Notes: a model not told the origin generated them from the letters alone. 40,956 nucleotides of DNA from Rhodospirillales bacterium (GCA_003354135.1 PIVK01000026.1:1-40956); one strand, 5' to 3'. Positions 1 to 8,779 are shown, counted from the first letter of the stretch. Made by a program: numbers and translations.

Positions 1-600
1 GATACCGAGTTCTTTCAAGAGGGCCTGGGCTGGAGTTTTGAATCCGAGGCATTTTCTTGGTGTCAGGTTGTGGGTCAGCGCGATGTCCTGCAATTCCTCG
101 GCGCTCATTTTGTCGATGTCGCGGCCTCTCGGCAGGTCTCGTCGCAAGCGCCCGTTCATGTTCTCGACCGCGCCCTTTTGCCACGATGCATAGGCGTCGC
201 AGAACCAAGTCGCCATATTGAAAGCGTCACGGATCAGGCCGTGTTTGGCGAATTCGCCACCATTATCGAAGGTGATTGATTTACGAATATCCGGGTCCAG
301 GCGCTTGAAAATATCCATGATGGCAGCGGCGGTTTTACCGCTCGGCTATGGCGTCGTAGGCCTTGCGCCGACCTCGGGTGGCTCGCTTTCTGACCAGCAG
401 TTTCCACAGCTTCCCGGCCTTTTGGGTGGGGCCGTAGATCCAATCGTATATGGTCTCGAAACTAACCGATGCCAGGGCCTCGTTGCCCGCTGACAGCCAT
501 CCGGAAATCTGCTCCGGCGTCCAGCCATCAAACAAGCGCTCGCAAACGAAGGCGGCCAAGTCCCGATTGCTATCAAGAAGCCGTTCCCGGTAAATTCAGG
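1..600 (-). mobile_element. IS30-family transposase remnant (truncated, deleted, frameshifted)
   Basis: Two reading frames on the minus strand together resemble an IS30 transposase. From about 595 down to 335 there is a helix-turn-helix/N-terminal part with the phrases DGWTPEQISGWL and SFETIYDWIYG. From about 332 down to base 1 there is the C-terminal integrase part, with TFDNGGEFAKHG (second catalytic Asp) and WQKGAVENMNGRLRRDLPR (catalytic Glu). The two halves lie in different frames, joined near base 335. The segment that normally carries the first catalytic Asp, about 100 residues, is missing between them. An in-frame stop lies just before the first recognisable residues, so the extreme N-terminus is also gone. 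The last residues run off the window start. The element cannot encode an active transposase. It lies just downstream of the pabBC stop. Terminal inverted repeats were not identified. Confidence 0.85.
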
Positions 601-627
601 AGTGAAATACAACCACGCCAAGCAGGG

Positions 628-2385
628 CTACCGCTGCCGCCGTGCCCGCATCAGCCCCCGGACCGAGTTTCCAAGCCATACCGCATCCGCCGTCTCCAGG
701 TCGGTAGGTGTGAGGGCGGATTCCTTGGCCCGGCCGCTTGCCAGCAGGTCCGCCCGCAGGGTGCCCGGCAGCAAGCCGCTGCCGAGCGGAGGGGTCAGCA
801 GAAGTCCGTTGCGCTCAATGAACAGGTTGGTGAAGCTGCCTTCCGTAAGCTCGCCCCTCTCGTTGACGAACACCACCTCGTCCGTGCCGCAGTTCCGGCG
901 CTCCCGCTCGTAGACCTCGCGCCGCGTCGTCTTGTGGTAGGTGAACGGGCTTCTCCGGTCCGGCCCTTTGTCCGACAGGGCGAAGGTCACGTCCGGTATC
1001 GGCTCCAAGGGGGCCGTGGTCAGGGTGCATCGCCCGCCGGCATCCACCAGCAGGCGCACGCGGTGTGGGCCGTTAAGACCGTCAGCCGCCTGCTCCAACT
1101 CGCGGCGCACGGCGTCTATGTTGCAGGCGTAGCCGAAGCGGGCCGCCGCGCCCGATAGGCGCTCCAGGTGGCGGTCCAGCAGCAGGTACCCTTCGCCGGG
1201 CCGCCAGGCGAGCGTTTCCAGAAGCTGGAAGGGTTCCTCCTCTTCCGTAAGAAAGCGGGCCTTGAGCAGGCATTCCTCGTATTCGGCTTCGGCGTCCGAG
1301 TCGTAAACGATGCCGCTGCCGATCCCCATCTCTCCCATGCCGTCCCCGTCCACCGTGATGGTGCGGATGGCGACGCTGAAGCGCGCCGCACCACCGGGGG
1401 CCGCATAGCCGATGGCACCGGTATAGATGCCGCGGGGATGGAGTTCCAAATCGCGGATGATCTCCATGGCGCGGATTTTGGGGGCGCCGGTCACCGAGCC
1501 ACAGGGAAAGATGGCGCGTAAAAGCTCCGGAAAATCCACGTCCGGGCGCAGCCGGGCGGTGATCCCCGAGGTCATTTGGTAGAGCGTCGGATAGGCCTCG
1601 ACGCTAAACAGGTCCGTGACCTCGACCGAACCGATTTCGGCCACGCGCCCCAGGTCGTTGCGCAGAAGATCGACGATCATCAGGTTCTCGGCCCGTGATT
1701 TGGGATCGATCTGCAGCGCCCTGGCCCGCGCGGCGTCGTCCTCGGGCGAGGCGCCGCGGGGTGCCGTGCCCTTCATGGGCCGGACCCTCACCATGCCGTC
1801 TTCGACCTCGACGAAAAGTTCCGGAGAGAGGGACAGAACGTACCGGTCCTCGAAAGCAAGGAGTGCCCCGTACCCGCCGCGCTGACGGCGGCGCAACCGC
1901 GCGTAAAGCGCGACCGGATCTCCCACAATCTGGAAGCCGGTCGGCACGGTGTAATTGATTTGGTAGACGTCACCCGCAGCGATGGCGTCACGCACCCGCG
2001 ATACGGCATCGAGGTAGGATGTGCGGGAAACGGTGGGGGCAAATCCCTGCATCCGGGCCTCCCCCGCGTCCTCCAGCAAAGCCCCCACCTCGGCCGAGGT
2101 CAGGTGTTCCGGGTCCCGGAAAACCCCCATCCAGATCAGCGGCACCCGGCGGCCCTCGGGCAGCAACCGCCGCAACTTGGGTTCCAGCATGTACCCCAGT
2201 TCGTAGGCGAGGAACCCCGCGAGGTAGAGGCCTTGGGCCTGGGCCTCCCGGAGAGCCGCCAAGCTGTCTTCGACCTTCGCCGGGTCGTTGCAGATTATGA
2301 CCTCAATCGGGTCCTGGAACAGCAGGCAGTCCGCGTCAAGAGACCGCGCGTCGTCGAGAAGGATATAGGGGGAAGATGGAAACAT
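628..2385 (-). CDS. pabB: Aminodeoxychorismate synthase component I / aminodeoxychorismate lyase fusion
   Basis: A 585-residue bifunctional folate-pathway enzyme. The N-terminal two thirds is a chorismate-binding domain that aminates chorismate to 4-amino-4-deoxychorismate. The motif PMKGTAPRG carries the lysine typical of PabB rather than anthranilate synthase, and GDVYQINYT, LLRNDLGRVAEIGSVEV and CGSVTGAPKIRAMEIIRDLE are also present. The C-terminal part (about residues 370-585) is a PabC-like, PLP-dependent lyase that releases p-aminobenzoate. It has FTYHKTTRR with the likely PLP lysine and the phrase ELTEGSFTNLFI. PabB-PabC fusions are common in Proteobacteria. The ATG at 2385 lies 20 bases after the stop of the upstream protease gene, so the two are probably cotranscribed. 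The protein ends shortly after NSVRGLM, about the normal end of the family, just before the IS30 remnant. The glutamine amidotransferase subunit (PabA) is not in the window. Confidence 0.93.
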   Translation of the reverse strand: MFPSSPYILLDDARSLDADCLLFQDPIEVIICNDPAKVEDSLAALREAQAQGLYLAGFLAYELGYMLEPKLRRLLPEGRRVPLIWMGVFRDPEHLTSAEVGALLEDAGEARMQGFAPTVSRTSYLDAVSRVRDAIAAGDVYQINYTVPTGFQIVGDPVALYARLRRRQRGGYGALLAFEDRYVLSLSPELFVEVEDGMVRVRPMKGTAPRGASPEDDAARARALQIDPKSRAENLMIVDLLRNDLGRVAEIGSVEVTDLFSVEAYPTLYQMTSGITARLRPDVDFPELLRAIFPCGSVTGAPKIRAMEIIRDLELHPRGIYTGAIGYAAPGGAARFSVAIRTITVDGDGMGEMGIGSGIVYDSDAEAEYEECLLKARFLTEEEEPFQLLETLAWRPGEGYLLLDRHLERLSGAAARFGYACNIDAVRRELEQAADGLNGPHRVRLLVDAGGRCTLTTAPLEPIPDVTFALSDKGPDRRSPFTYHKTTRREVYERERRNCGTDEVVFVNERGELTEGSFTNLFIERNGLLLTPPLGSGLLPGTLRADLLASGRAKESALTPTDLETADAVWLGNSVRGLMRARRQR

Positions 2386-2405
2386 GTGCGGCCCAAGGTA
2401 GGGGA

Positions 2406-3920
2406 TCAGAGGTGCCCTGCCGCACGGTGCAGCGCCAGAAAGATGTCGGTCGAGCCGGCATTCAGAAGTTCGAGCGCGCAGCCCAGTTCCCGGTCTTCGC
2501 GCCCCCCTTCCCGCTCGACCGCGACCACCGGGCAGTCCTCCACCTGAAGCGTTGCGCGGCTACGTCCCGCTTCCCCGTTCTGGGCCGGGATGGCGCCAGG
2601 CAAATCGGACTCGCGGAGGTGCCTCGACTTGCGCTCCTCTTCGGTTTCCTTACGCATCAGCACGATGTCGGGCTCAACCCCCAGGGCCTGGATGGAGCGC
2701 CCCATCGGCGTAAAGTAGAGCTGCGTCGTCAGCCTGAGCCCACCTTCCTGCGGCAGGGCGAGAACGGTCTGAACCGTCCCCTTGCCGAAGGAGCGCCGGC
2801 CCATGACGATGGCGCGCCGGTGATCCTGCAGCGCCGCGGCGACGATCTCGGAAGCCGACGCCGATCCTTCGTTGATCAGCACCACTATCGGCACGGCGCC
2901 GGCCATGTCCCCGGCCGCCGCGTTATATGGCCGCCGCCCGGAGCTGTCCTGCACACTGACCACAGCGCCGGATTCAAGGAACGCGTCGGAAACGGCGACC
3001 GACTGGTCCAAAAGGCCGCCCGGGTTGTTCCGGAGGTCCAAGACCACCCCTTTGAGGCGACTTCCCAGCTCGGCACCGATGCCCTGCATGGCCATGATTA
3101 TGCCCTGCTCGGCCTTGCCGCTGAAGCGGGTTACCCGGACGTAGCCGATATTGCCTTCGGTGCGCCAGTAGACGGCCTTGACCACCACCACGTCGCGCAC
3201 GATGACCACGTCGAAGGGCATGCGATCCGCCCTCTTGATGGTGAGCTTGATGCTGGTACCGCGACGCCCGCGCATGCGCTTGACCGCCTGGGAAATCTGG
3301 ATGCCCTTGATGTGGTCGCCGTCGAGGTGGGTAATCAGGTCGTTGGCCCGGAGCCCGGCCCGGTCCGCCGGCGTGCCCTCGATGGGCGAGACCACCTTCA
3401 CGTAGCCGTCTTCCATGGTCATATGGATGCCCAGCCCGGAGAACTCTCCCTTGGTCGCGACGCCGATCTCCTTGTACTCGTCGGCGTTCAAATAGTTCGA
3501 ATGAGGATCGAGCGAGGCCAACATGGAATCGAGCGCCGCCTCGATCAACACCGCGGGCTTAACCGAATGGGGCTCGGGCGCCGGCTGCATCTCCTTCACA
3601 CCCTTAATCGCCGTATCGATAAGTGCCGCATCGTCGATCGGATCGACATAATACGCCCGCACACGGCGGAAGGCGTCGTTGAAATGCTGGAGGTTGCGGC
3701 GGCGGTCCCCGGATGCCGCAAAGGCATCGTAGACCTTTTGAAACCGCTCAATCTGCCCCTTGGCCTCGGGGTCCAAAGACGCATGATCCCGCTGGACAAC
3801 GTCGATGACACGTCCGACAGACAACCCGCCCGGAGAGCAACCGACGAGCGAAGGCAGGACCGTGCCGGCCACAAAGGCGAAGACAAGGACCAGGACCTTG
3901 GGAAGTCCTCGCCACATCAT
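2406..3920 (-). CDS. S41-family carboxy-terminal processing protease with PDZ domain
   Basis: A 504-residue serine protease of the CtpA/Prc family, which trims or degrades envelope proteins from their C-termini. The N-terminus has a hydrophobic segment ending in LVGC (Cys28), which fits a lipoprotein signal, so it is probably membrane-anchored on the periplasmic side. A PDZ domain follows at about residues 130-210 (GEFSGLGIHMTMEDGYVKV, IEGTPADRAGLRANDLI). The S41 catalytic region has GSASASEIVAAAL with the nucleophilic Ser near residue 350, and RRSFGKGTVQT with the general-base Lys. A strong ribosome-binding site (AGGAGGT) precedes the ATG. The sequence starts with two ATG codons in a row, so the true start may be one residue later. 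The C-terminal 80 residues after the protease core are less typical. It sits directly upstream of pabBC. Confidence 0.9.
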   Translation of the reverse strand: MMWRGLPKVLVLVFAFVAGTVLPSLVGCSPGGLSVGRVIDVVQRDHASLDPEAKGQIERFQKVYDAFAASGDRRRNLQHFNDAFRRVRAYYVDPIDDAALIDTAIKGVKEMQPAPEPHSVKPAVLIEAALDSMLASLDPHSNYLNADEYKEIGVATKGEFSGLGIHMTMEDGYVKVVSPIEGTPADRAGLRANDLITHLDGDHIKGIQISQAVKRMRGRRGTSIKLTIKRADRMPFDVVIVRDVVVVKAVYWRTEGNIGYVRVTRFSGKAEQGIIMAMQGIGAELGSRLKGVVLDLRNNPGGLLDQSVAVSDAFLESGAVVSVQDSSGRRPYNAAAGDMAGAVPIVVLINEGSASASEIVAAALQDHRRAIVMGRRSFGKGTVQTVLALPQEGGLRLTTQLYFTPMGRSIQALGVEPDIVLMRKETEEERKSRHLRESDLPGAIPAQNGEAGRSRATLQVEDCPVVAVEREGGREDRELGCALELLNAGSTDIFLALHRAAGHL

Positions 3921-3951
3921 GGCAAATCAGACCTCCTAAAGCGTCTTCGCG

Positions 3952-4884
3952 TCAACCATCGGCGGTAATCTGTGCGATCAGCTCGCCCAGAACCTTCTCG
4001 GCCTCTTCATTGTCCACCTGACAGGTGCCGACGTTGGCGTGGCCACCGCCACCATACTCCAACATAAGTTCGCCGATGTTGGTATTCGAGGTCCGATTGA
4101 GAATCGACTTGCCGACCGCGAACACGGTGTTCAGCTTATTGAGCCCCCACAGAACGTGGATCGAAACGTTGATCTCGGGGTTCAGGGCATAGATCATGAA
4201 CCTGTTGCCGGCATAGATCGTACTCTCGCCCCTGGAATCGAACACGCCGAGGTTCTTGTGCTGGGTGGTACACCGCATCAACTGCCCCTCGAACGGCTCC
4301 TGGTGCTCCATGAACAAGTCCACACGTTCCTTCACGTCCGGCAGGACCAAGATTTCAGCGATGGTGTGGTTCCGGCAAAAATCGATCAGCTGCATCATCA
4401 GCTGATAATTTGAGATGCGGAATTCCTTGAAACGACCGAGACCCGTCCTCGCATCCATCAGGAAATTGAGCAGCACCCAACCCTCGGGATTGAGGATCTC
4501 TTCCTGGTTGAACTGGGCCGAGTCGCCCTTATCCACCGCTTCCATCATGTCATCGGAAACGTTGGAAAAGGCCGCATTGGCATCATAGTGGTTATAGAGC
4601 ACGCGGGCGGCTGACGGCGCGTCCGGGTCGATGATGTAGTTGTCCGGCTTCTCGTCCAAACGCAACGTCTCGCTGTAGTGATGATCGAAGGCCAGATGAA
4701 CGCCCTTAACGTAGGGGAGGTTTGTGGTGATATCGCGACCCGAAATCAAAATCGTCCCGTCCTGCATGTCCTTGGGGTGGACGAACTTGATCTCGTCGAT
4801 CATGTCCAATTCCTTCAAAAGAACTGCACAGGCCAAGCCGTCGAAATCGCTGCGCGTGACCAGACGGTACTTTCCGTCACTCAT
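3952..4884 (-). CDS. DHH-family phosphoesterase
   Basis: A 310-residue protein of the DHH/DHHA1 phosphoesterase superfamily, which includes exopolyphosphatases, RecJ-like nucleases and nano-RNases. The N-terminus has the metal-binding phrase TRSDFDGLA (Asp13, Asp15) and the DHH signature FDHH (residues 66-69). Another conserved Asp region is EAVDKGDSAQF. The C-terminal DHHA1-like substrate domain has YGGGGHANVGTCQV. The start chosen is the ATG at 4884, preceded by GGAGGTGAGAGG. An earlier in-frame ATG 14 codons upstream lacks a good ribosome-binding site. The substrate cannot be told from the sequence: oligoribonucleotide, polyphosphate or cyclic-dinucleotide breakdown products are all possible. 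It stands alone between the S41 protease gene (67 bases downstream) and the hemerythrin gene. Confidence 0.85.
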   Translation of the reverse strand: MSDGKYRLVTRSDFDGLACAVLLKELDMIDEIKFVHPKDMQDGTILISGRDITTNLPYVKGVHLAFDHHYSETLRLDEKPDNYIIDPDAPSAARVLYNHYDANAAFSNVSDDMMEAVDKGDSAQFNQEEILNPEGWVLLNFLMDARTGLGRFKEFRISNYQLMMQLIDFCRNHTIAEILVLPDVKERVDLFMEHQEPFEGQLMRCTTQHKNLGVFDSRGESTIYAGNRFMIYALNPEINVSIHVLWGLNKLNTVFAVGKSILNRTSNTNIGELMLEYGGGGHANVGTCQVDNEEAEKVLGELIAQITADG

Positions 4885-5068
4885 TCCTCTCACCTCCCAT
4901 CTTTCCCGGCACCCGACCTTGGGCACGACAGATCACCGGTATCCTAACCGATTTGCACGCGTTGCCGAACCTTTTTCAGAGACAGCAGTACCATCCGGCA
5001 ACGGATCAAAGTCTGCCGACAACCAGTTGTTATTCAAGACGCCATCGGAAGGACGCGGGGCGGGTGAA

Positions 5069-5094
5069 GGGGGCGCGGGACGGACCCCGCCCCC
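5069..5094 (-). terminator. Possible terminator hairpin after the hemerythrin gene
   Basis: Read on the minus strand, a GC stem of about ten pairs (GGGGGCGGGG against CCCGCGCCCCC, one bulge) with a five-base loop lies 24 bases past the hemerythrin stop. The T-run after it is poor, so termination is plausible but unproven. Confidence 0.35.
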
Positions 5095-5117
5095 GATTTG
5101 ATCCCGGGCCCCGTCCC

Positions 5118-5630
5118 TCAACCCGCTTTCAAATCGGCGTAAATCTTCTCCAGCTCAGGGCTGGAATCGGCGGGCAACATCTGGTCCAAGGCAGGCAGGA
5201 ACCCCATCTCCTCCTTCTGCACGTGGAAGACTTCGCGCTCCACCATCTCCAGGCCGGAACGGTGGAATTCGGCCCAGGTTTCGGCGGTGAAGCCACCCGC
5301 CTTGGCCTCACGCGCCAGTTCCGCCAGGCGCTTGGCGACGGGGCGGATCATGTCGTGCTCGTCGCGCAGCATCATCGGAATTCCCGGCTCGGAATACATC
5401 TCGAAACGTGGAAACAACTCCTGTTCCTCGAAGGAATAATGGTGGCTGATCTCGCCCTCCAGGCTGGACGCCACGGCCTCCAGAAGGTCTGCCAGACTCT
5501 CCTCGTCGTCCTCCGGAGGAGCGGATTCGCTGCGTGCCGTGAGAAAGTTCTCCATGCGCTCGAGCAGAGCCAACACAGCCATGTGCTCCTCATGTAGGGC
5601 CTGAAGAATCGGTAGCTTGAGTTGAAACAT
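5118..5630 (-). CDS. Hemerythrin-domain protein
   Basis: A 170-residue helical protein with the spaced histidines and acids of hemerythrin HHE domains: ALHEEHMAVL (His13, His16), EISHHYSFEEQELFP, LRDEHDMI and FHVQKEEMGFLP. Such domains hold a di-iron centre that binds O2 or NO, or protects iron-sulfur proteins. The ATG at 5630 is preceded by AAGGAAAAAG and lies inside the end of the upstream membrane-protein gene (41-base overlap), so translation is probably coupled. The next Met (residue 17) would remove two likely iron ligands, which supports the chosen start. It is the last gene of a three-gene unit whose promoter region has an FNR-type box. Hemerythrin, DUF2249 and haem-copper-oxidase-like genes often cluster near NO and denitrification genes. 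The exact ligand is not known from sequence. Confidence 0.85.
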   Translation of the reverse strand: MFQLKLPILQALHEEHMAVLALLERMENFLTARSESAPPEDDEESLADLLEAVASSLEGEISHHYSFEEQELFPRFEMYSEPGIPMMLRDEHDMIRPVAKRLAELAREAKAGGFTAETWAEFHRSGLEMVEREVFHVQKEEMGFLPALDQMLPADSSPELEKIYADLKAG

Positions 5631-6912
5631 CTTTTTCCTTTTCCGTCTTCATGCGGGTCGAAAGCAAACGCCGGAACACTTCCAGCGAATACCAGAGAAA
5701 CGCGAGGGCGCCAACGGCGCCGATCACGGCCCCGCCCAACACCAGTTCATGGGAGGCGGCGGCAATGCCGATCCCCACCAGGGCAAGGGCTGAGAAATGA
5801 GATACGGCGTGGACCCTGAGCAGCCTCTCGTCGGCCAACTCGGACAGACGCACCCCCCCCTTGCCGGCATTCATGGAGGCCAGGAAGGGAATGATGCGCT
5901 GAAGAATGCCGAGCAGCAAGCTCAAGAGCCAGCCGAACAGCGTCAGGTACACGAACATGATCACCCCTTTGTCGCCCAGCCAGCCCCCGGCCGTCACGAT
6001 TCCGACGACCAGGCTCAAGGGCAAACAGACCCAGGACACCTTGACCAGCACGAAGGACAGGCCGAGGTTCTTGCGCATACCGGTCTTGATGGCGCCCACC
6101 ATGGTCTTGAGGTAGACGGCAACGGCGCCCAAACCCACGGCTCCACCCAGGATCAGGGCGCCCGTATGCGAGAACACGGCCCCCAGCAGGGCCAGCGCCA
6201 AGCCGACCAGAGCCAGGGCGAAGCTCGCCATCCCTTCGGCCTCCGACGGCGCGGGCGATAGGGCGAACATAGGCACCAGGACGGCACTGTAACCGAATGA
6301 CAGCAGTCCCATAAAACCGAAAGCAGCCAGAATCAAATGGGCCAACCCCACCACCAAACGATCGTCCAAGAACCCGACCCGCATGTCCGCCACGGCCGTC
6401 AGCCCCAAAGCGGTGAACCCGACCAGGGCCGCGAGCGCCGCCCAGCCGAATAGCCTGAGAACAAAGAGAACGCCGCGGGTGCGCCAGAACAGGTCGCCGA
6501 CCATCACCAGCAGGATCACGAGCCCCAGGGCGACCAGGGCGCCGCCGCCTTCCGTCAAAGCGGCCTCACCAGTGTAGAACCCAGCCAGCAGAACGACCAA
6601 ACCTGGGATGTAGAGCCAGGACGCCAGACGGGCCGGCCAAAAGTTACGCAGCCCCTGCCCCGTCGCCACAGGCAGCATCTGGAACGATGCCCCGAAGGCG
6701 GTCGTGACAAAGACCCCGAGCGTCAACGCATGGATGACGGCCAGCACCGGCCCCGGTCCACCCAAATACCCCTCCACTTGCTCGGCGCTGAACGCCAGCA
6801 GAATCCAGGCCACGAGATGGAACACCGCGGCGGCCAGAAAAAAGCGGTAGGGAATGGACATGGGCAGAAGACGACTCTGGGCGCCCATCAGAATCGCACC
6901 GGGAAAACTCAT
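5590..6912 (-). CDS. Haem-copper-oxidase subunit I-like / NnrS-like membrane protein
   Basis: A 440-residue integral membrane protein with about twelve hydrophobic segments. Histidines occur within membrane phrases such as AVIHALTLGVFVTTAFGAS, GLAHLILAAFGFMG and RVHAVSHFSALAL, the pattern of proteins distantly related to cytochrome oxidase subunit I and of the NO-response protein NnrS. I cannot assign a catalytic activity. The chosen ATG at 6912 overlaps the upstream stop as ATGA, a clear sign of translational coupling. An alternative start 26 codons upstream would lie inside the preceding gene. The C-terminal tail (STRMKTEKEKDVSTQ) is charged and cytoplasmic, and its coding sequence overlaps the hemerythrin start. 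Position between a DUF2249 protein and a hemerythrin, behind an FNR-type site, suggests a role in oxygen or NO sensing, detoxification or respiration. Confidence 0.75.
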   Translation of the reverse strand: MSFPGAILMGAQSRLLPMSIPYRFFLAAAVFHLVAWILLAFSAEQVEGYLGGPGPVLAVIHALTLGVFVTTAFGASFQMLPVATGQGLRNFWPARLASWLYIPGLVVLLAGFYTGEAALTEGGGALVALGLVILLVMVGDLFWRTRGVLFVLRLFGWAALAALVGFTALGLTAVADMRVGFLDDRLVVGLAHLILAAFGFMGLLSFGYSAVLVPMFALSPAPSEAEGMASFALALVGLALALLGAVFSHTGALILGGAVGLGAVAVYLKTMVGAIKTGMRKNLGLSFVLVKVSWVCLPLSLVVGIVTAGGWLGDKGVIMFVYLTLFGWLLSLLLGILQRIIPFLASMNAGKGGVRLSELADERLLRVHAVSHFSALALVGIGIAAASHELVLGGAVIGAVGALAFLWYSLEVFRRLLSTRMKTEKEKDVSTQATDSSGPT

Positions 6913-7484
6913 GGCCTGATGCTCCCCGGGGTCTTGAAAAGCCGCAACCGCACTTCGCCCTCCGGCGCATCCAGGTGCTCGCACGACCATCCCAGTTCAT
7001 CGAGCTCCGGGTAGAGGAAGACCGGGTCCCGCTCCAGGCGCACCGTGAATCCGTCACCCGGGTCTTCGCCCCCGATGCGGCGCAGGATCTCGACCATCGG
7101 TCCCGGCGGTTCTAGGCCGCGTAAATCGAACTCGGTGCATCCGTCGAGATGCTCGCCGGACGTCAAACCGTCCATCCCTTTGCCGTCAAGAAGAAAGAAG
7201 ACTTCCCAGTGGTCCGGCGTAAGCTGACACCCGAAGCTGGAAAACCCGTCACGTGCCAGACGCATGCGCAACGGCACCGGATTGAAGGGCGCGTCGACCG
7301 CGAAGGCCTTTCCCCCGGAAATCCCTGCGCTGAAGGAGATGATCTCGTCGCGCGGGTCGCGCCCCGTCGCGATCACGGCGCGGGCGTCGAAACGAGGCGG
7401 ATCGGAAACCGCCACGCTTTCTACCCAGTCCGGAGCCTCGGTCCGGCCGACGGCGGCCATTTCTCCATCTTCAAAGATCGACAT
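6909..7484 (-). CDS. Tandem DUF2249-domain protein
   Basis: About 191 residues made of two related modules. The first starts near RFDARAVIATGRDPRDEI and runs through PFNPVPLRMRLARDGF to DHWEVFF. The second starts at EFDLRGLEPPGPMVEIL and ends with DELGWSCEHL. This layout (acidic/hydrophobic LDxRxL phrase, then a PxPL or PxxL phrase) is that of DUF2249, a small TusA/SirA-like fold frequent beside hemerythrins and denitrification genes. The start is uncertain. ATG at 7484 gives a typical short N-terminus, ATG at 7553 adds 23 residues, and an in-frame TTG at 7592 would lie at or before the transcription start implied by the FNR-type box at 7622-7635. The stop overlaps the next gene as ATGA. Confidence 0.75.
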   Translation of the reverse strand: MSIFEDGEMAAVGRTEAPDWVESVAVSDPPRFDARAVIATGRDPRDEIISFSAGISGGKAFAVDAPFNPVPLRMRLARDGFSSFGCQLTPDHWEVFFLLDGKGMDGLTSGEHLDGCTEFDLRGLEPPGPMVEILRRIGGEDPGDGFTVRLERDPVFLYPELDELGWSCEHLDAPEGEVRLRLFKTPGSIRP

Positions 7485-7621
7485 CAAAGAATTCCCGATT
7501 GCCGACGGCACCTTCCGCTCCGGCGTCCGCAAAAAGACAGCCGCAGCAGCCATCGTCTTAAAACCACTCTGTACAATTAAAACCTGCCACAAGCCATTAA
7601 TGCCAACGACAGCGGCGCACC

Positions 7622-7635
7622 TTGATGGTGATCAA
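7622..7635 (-). promoter_or_regulatory. FNR/NNR-type box (anaerobox)
   Basis: The sequence TTGATGGTGATCAA matches the consensus TTGAT-N4-ATCAA perfectly, with one further complementary pair outside each arm. It lies 138 bases before the chosen ATG of the DUF2249 gene (69 bases before the alternative ATG at 7553). If it acts as a class II site centred 41.5 bases upstream of the start point, transcription would begin near 7587. FNR, NNR and DNR regulators share this half-site, so oxygen and NO control cannot be separated by sequence. Confidence 0.75.
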
Positions 7636-7677
7636 GAAATCCCCCCAATAATAGTAGGGACTTCGCCGGTATGTACA

Positions 7678-7704
7678 GCCCGCGGCGAATTTTGCGGGCG
7701 GTTT
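7678..7704 (+). terminator. Hairpin with short T-run, downstream of ctaA
   Basis: GCCCGC and GCGGGC pair around a ten-base loop and are followed on the plus strand by GGTTTTCTGTTT. The neighbouring genes both run on the minus strand, where the hairpin lies 28 bases past the ctaA stop but has no T-run after it. It may still end ctaA transcription. Low certainty. Confidence 0.25.
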
Positions 7705-7726
7705 TCTGTTTCCTTTGGGAAACCCT

Positions 7727-8779
7727 TCAGCCGGAATTCCGCTCCGGCCGCAAGGCATGGGCGGCCCAAAGCGCTGTGGAATAGAGCACGACCGCCCCTG
7801 CCTGATGCAGGGCGGCGATACTCACCGGAACCACCAACAGCAGAGTGGTGATCCCCAAGATAACCTGCACGGCCGCCGCCAACGCCAGGGCGTTGGCGGT
7901 GCTCTGGGCGCGGGCGGACAAGCCCCCACCCCTGCTGCGCCACCAGAAGAGCACGACCAGCACGAACGTGATCTCCGCCAGGATTCGATGGTCGAACTGG
8001 ACCGTGGTCACGTCCTCGAAGGCGGCCAACCAGAAAGGTGTGGTGGCGTAGATGCCGTCCGGCACCAAGTCACCGTCCATCAGCGGAAACGTGTTGTAGG
8101 TGAGACCCGCGTCGAGACCGGCGACAAATCCGCCCGAGAGCGCGGTGACGAAGACCAGGACGACCAGGGCAACGGCGAAACTCCAAGGCGGCCGCCCAGT
8201 GCCCTTCCAGGTCGGATGGCGCTCGGGCCGCAGCAGGCTCATGGCAACCCAGAGCATGTAGCCGAGGATGAGCAGCGCTGCCCCCAGATGCGCCGTCAGG
8301 CGGTACTGGCTGACGTCGGGATCGTCGACAAGGCCGCTCTTGACCATATACCAACCCAGGACGCCCTGAAGACCGCCCAGGATGAACATGCCCATCATAT
8401 TCCGGCCCAGGCGCCAGTCCACCCAACGCAGGAGGAAGAACAGAAGCGCCGGCACGACAAAGACGATGCCGATGAACCGGCCCCAGAGCCGGTGCAGGAA
8501 TTCGAGCCAGAAGATGGACTTGAACCCGGCCAAGTCCATGAAAACGTTTATCTTCAGGTATTCCGGAGATTGCCGATAGAGGTCGAACAGATGCTGCCAT
8601 TCAGCCTGAGACATGGGCGGCAGCCAGCGGGTCAGCGGCTTCCAGTCGACCATGGAGAGCCCGGAGTGGGTGAGACGCGTCACACCGCCCAACACGATCA
8701 TGGCAAAAACCATGAGGCAGACGGTCAGCAGCCAATACGCGACGATCCGCCGCCGCCCCTTCTCTCGTGCCTCATCCAT
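7727..8779 (-). CDS. ctaA: Haem A synthase (COX15/CtaA)
   Basis: A 350-residue membrane enzyme that oxidises the C8 methyl of haem O to the formyl group of haem A for aa3-type cytochrome oxidase. About eight hydrophobic segments are visible, and the four conserved histidines sit in EFLHRLWGR, LTAHLGAAL, QFDHRILAEI and AALHQAGAVV. The family phrase VLGGVTRLTHSGLSM near the N-terminus is clear, and the length is normal for alphaproteobacterial type enzymes. The ATG overlaps the end of the upstream 69-residue gene by eight bases, so the two form one transcript. Its presence implies the organism makes an aa3 oxidase, encoded elsewhere. Confidence 0.95.
   Translation of the reverse strand: MDEAREKGRRRIVAYWLLTVCLMVFAMIVLGGVTRLTHSGLSMVDWKPLTRWLPPMSQAEWQHLFDLYRQSPEYLKINVFMDLAGFKSIFWLEFLHRLWGRFIGIVFVVPALLFFLLRWVDWRLGRNMMGMFILGGLQGVLGWYMVKSGLVDDPDVSQYRLTAHLGAALLILGYMLWVAMSLLRPERHPTWKGTGRPPWSFAVALVVLVFVTALSGGFVAGLDAGLTYNTFPLMDGDLVPDGIYATTPFWLAAFEDVTTVQFDHRILAEITFVLVVLFWWRSRGGGLSARAQSTANALALAAAVQVILGITTLLLVVPVSIAALHQAGAVVLYSTALWAAHALRPERNSG

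Noticed and set aside
2376-3968. A 530-codon plus-strand frame opposite the S41 protease gene.
   Set aside because: The minus-strand frame has signal, PDZ and catalytic motifs. The plus frame has none.
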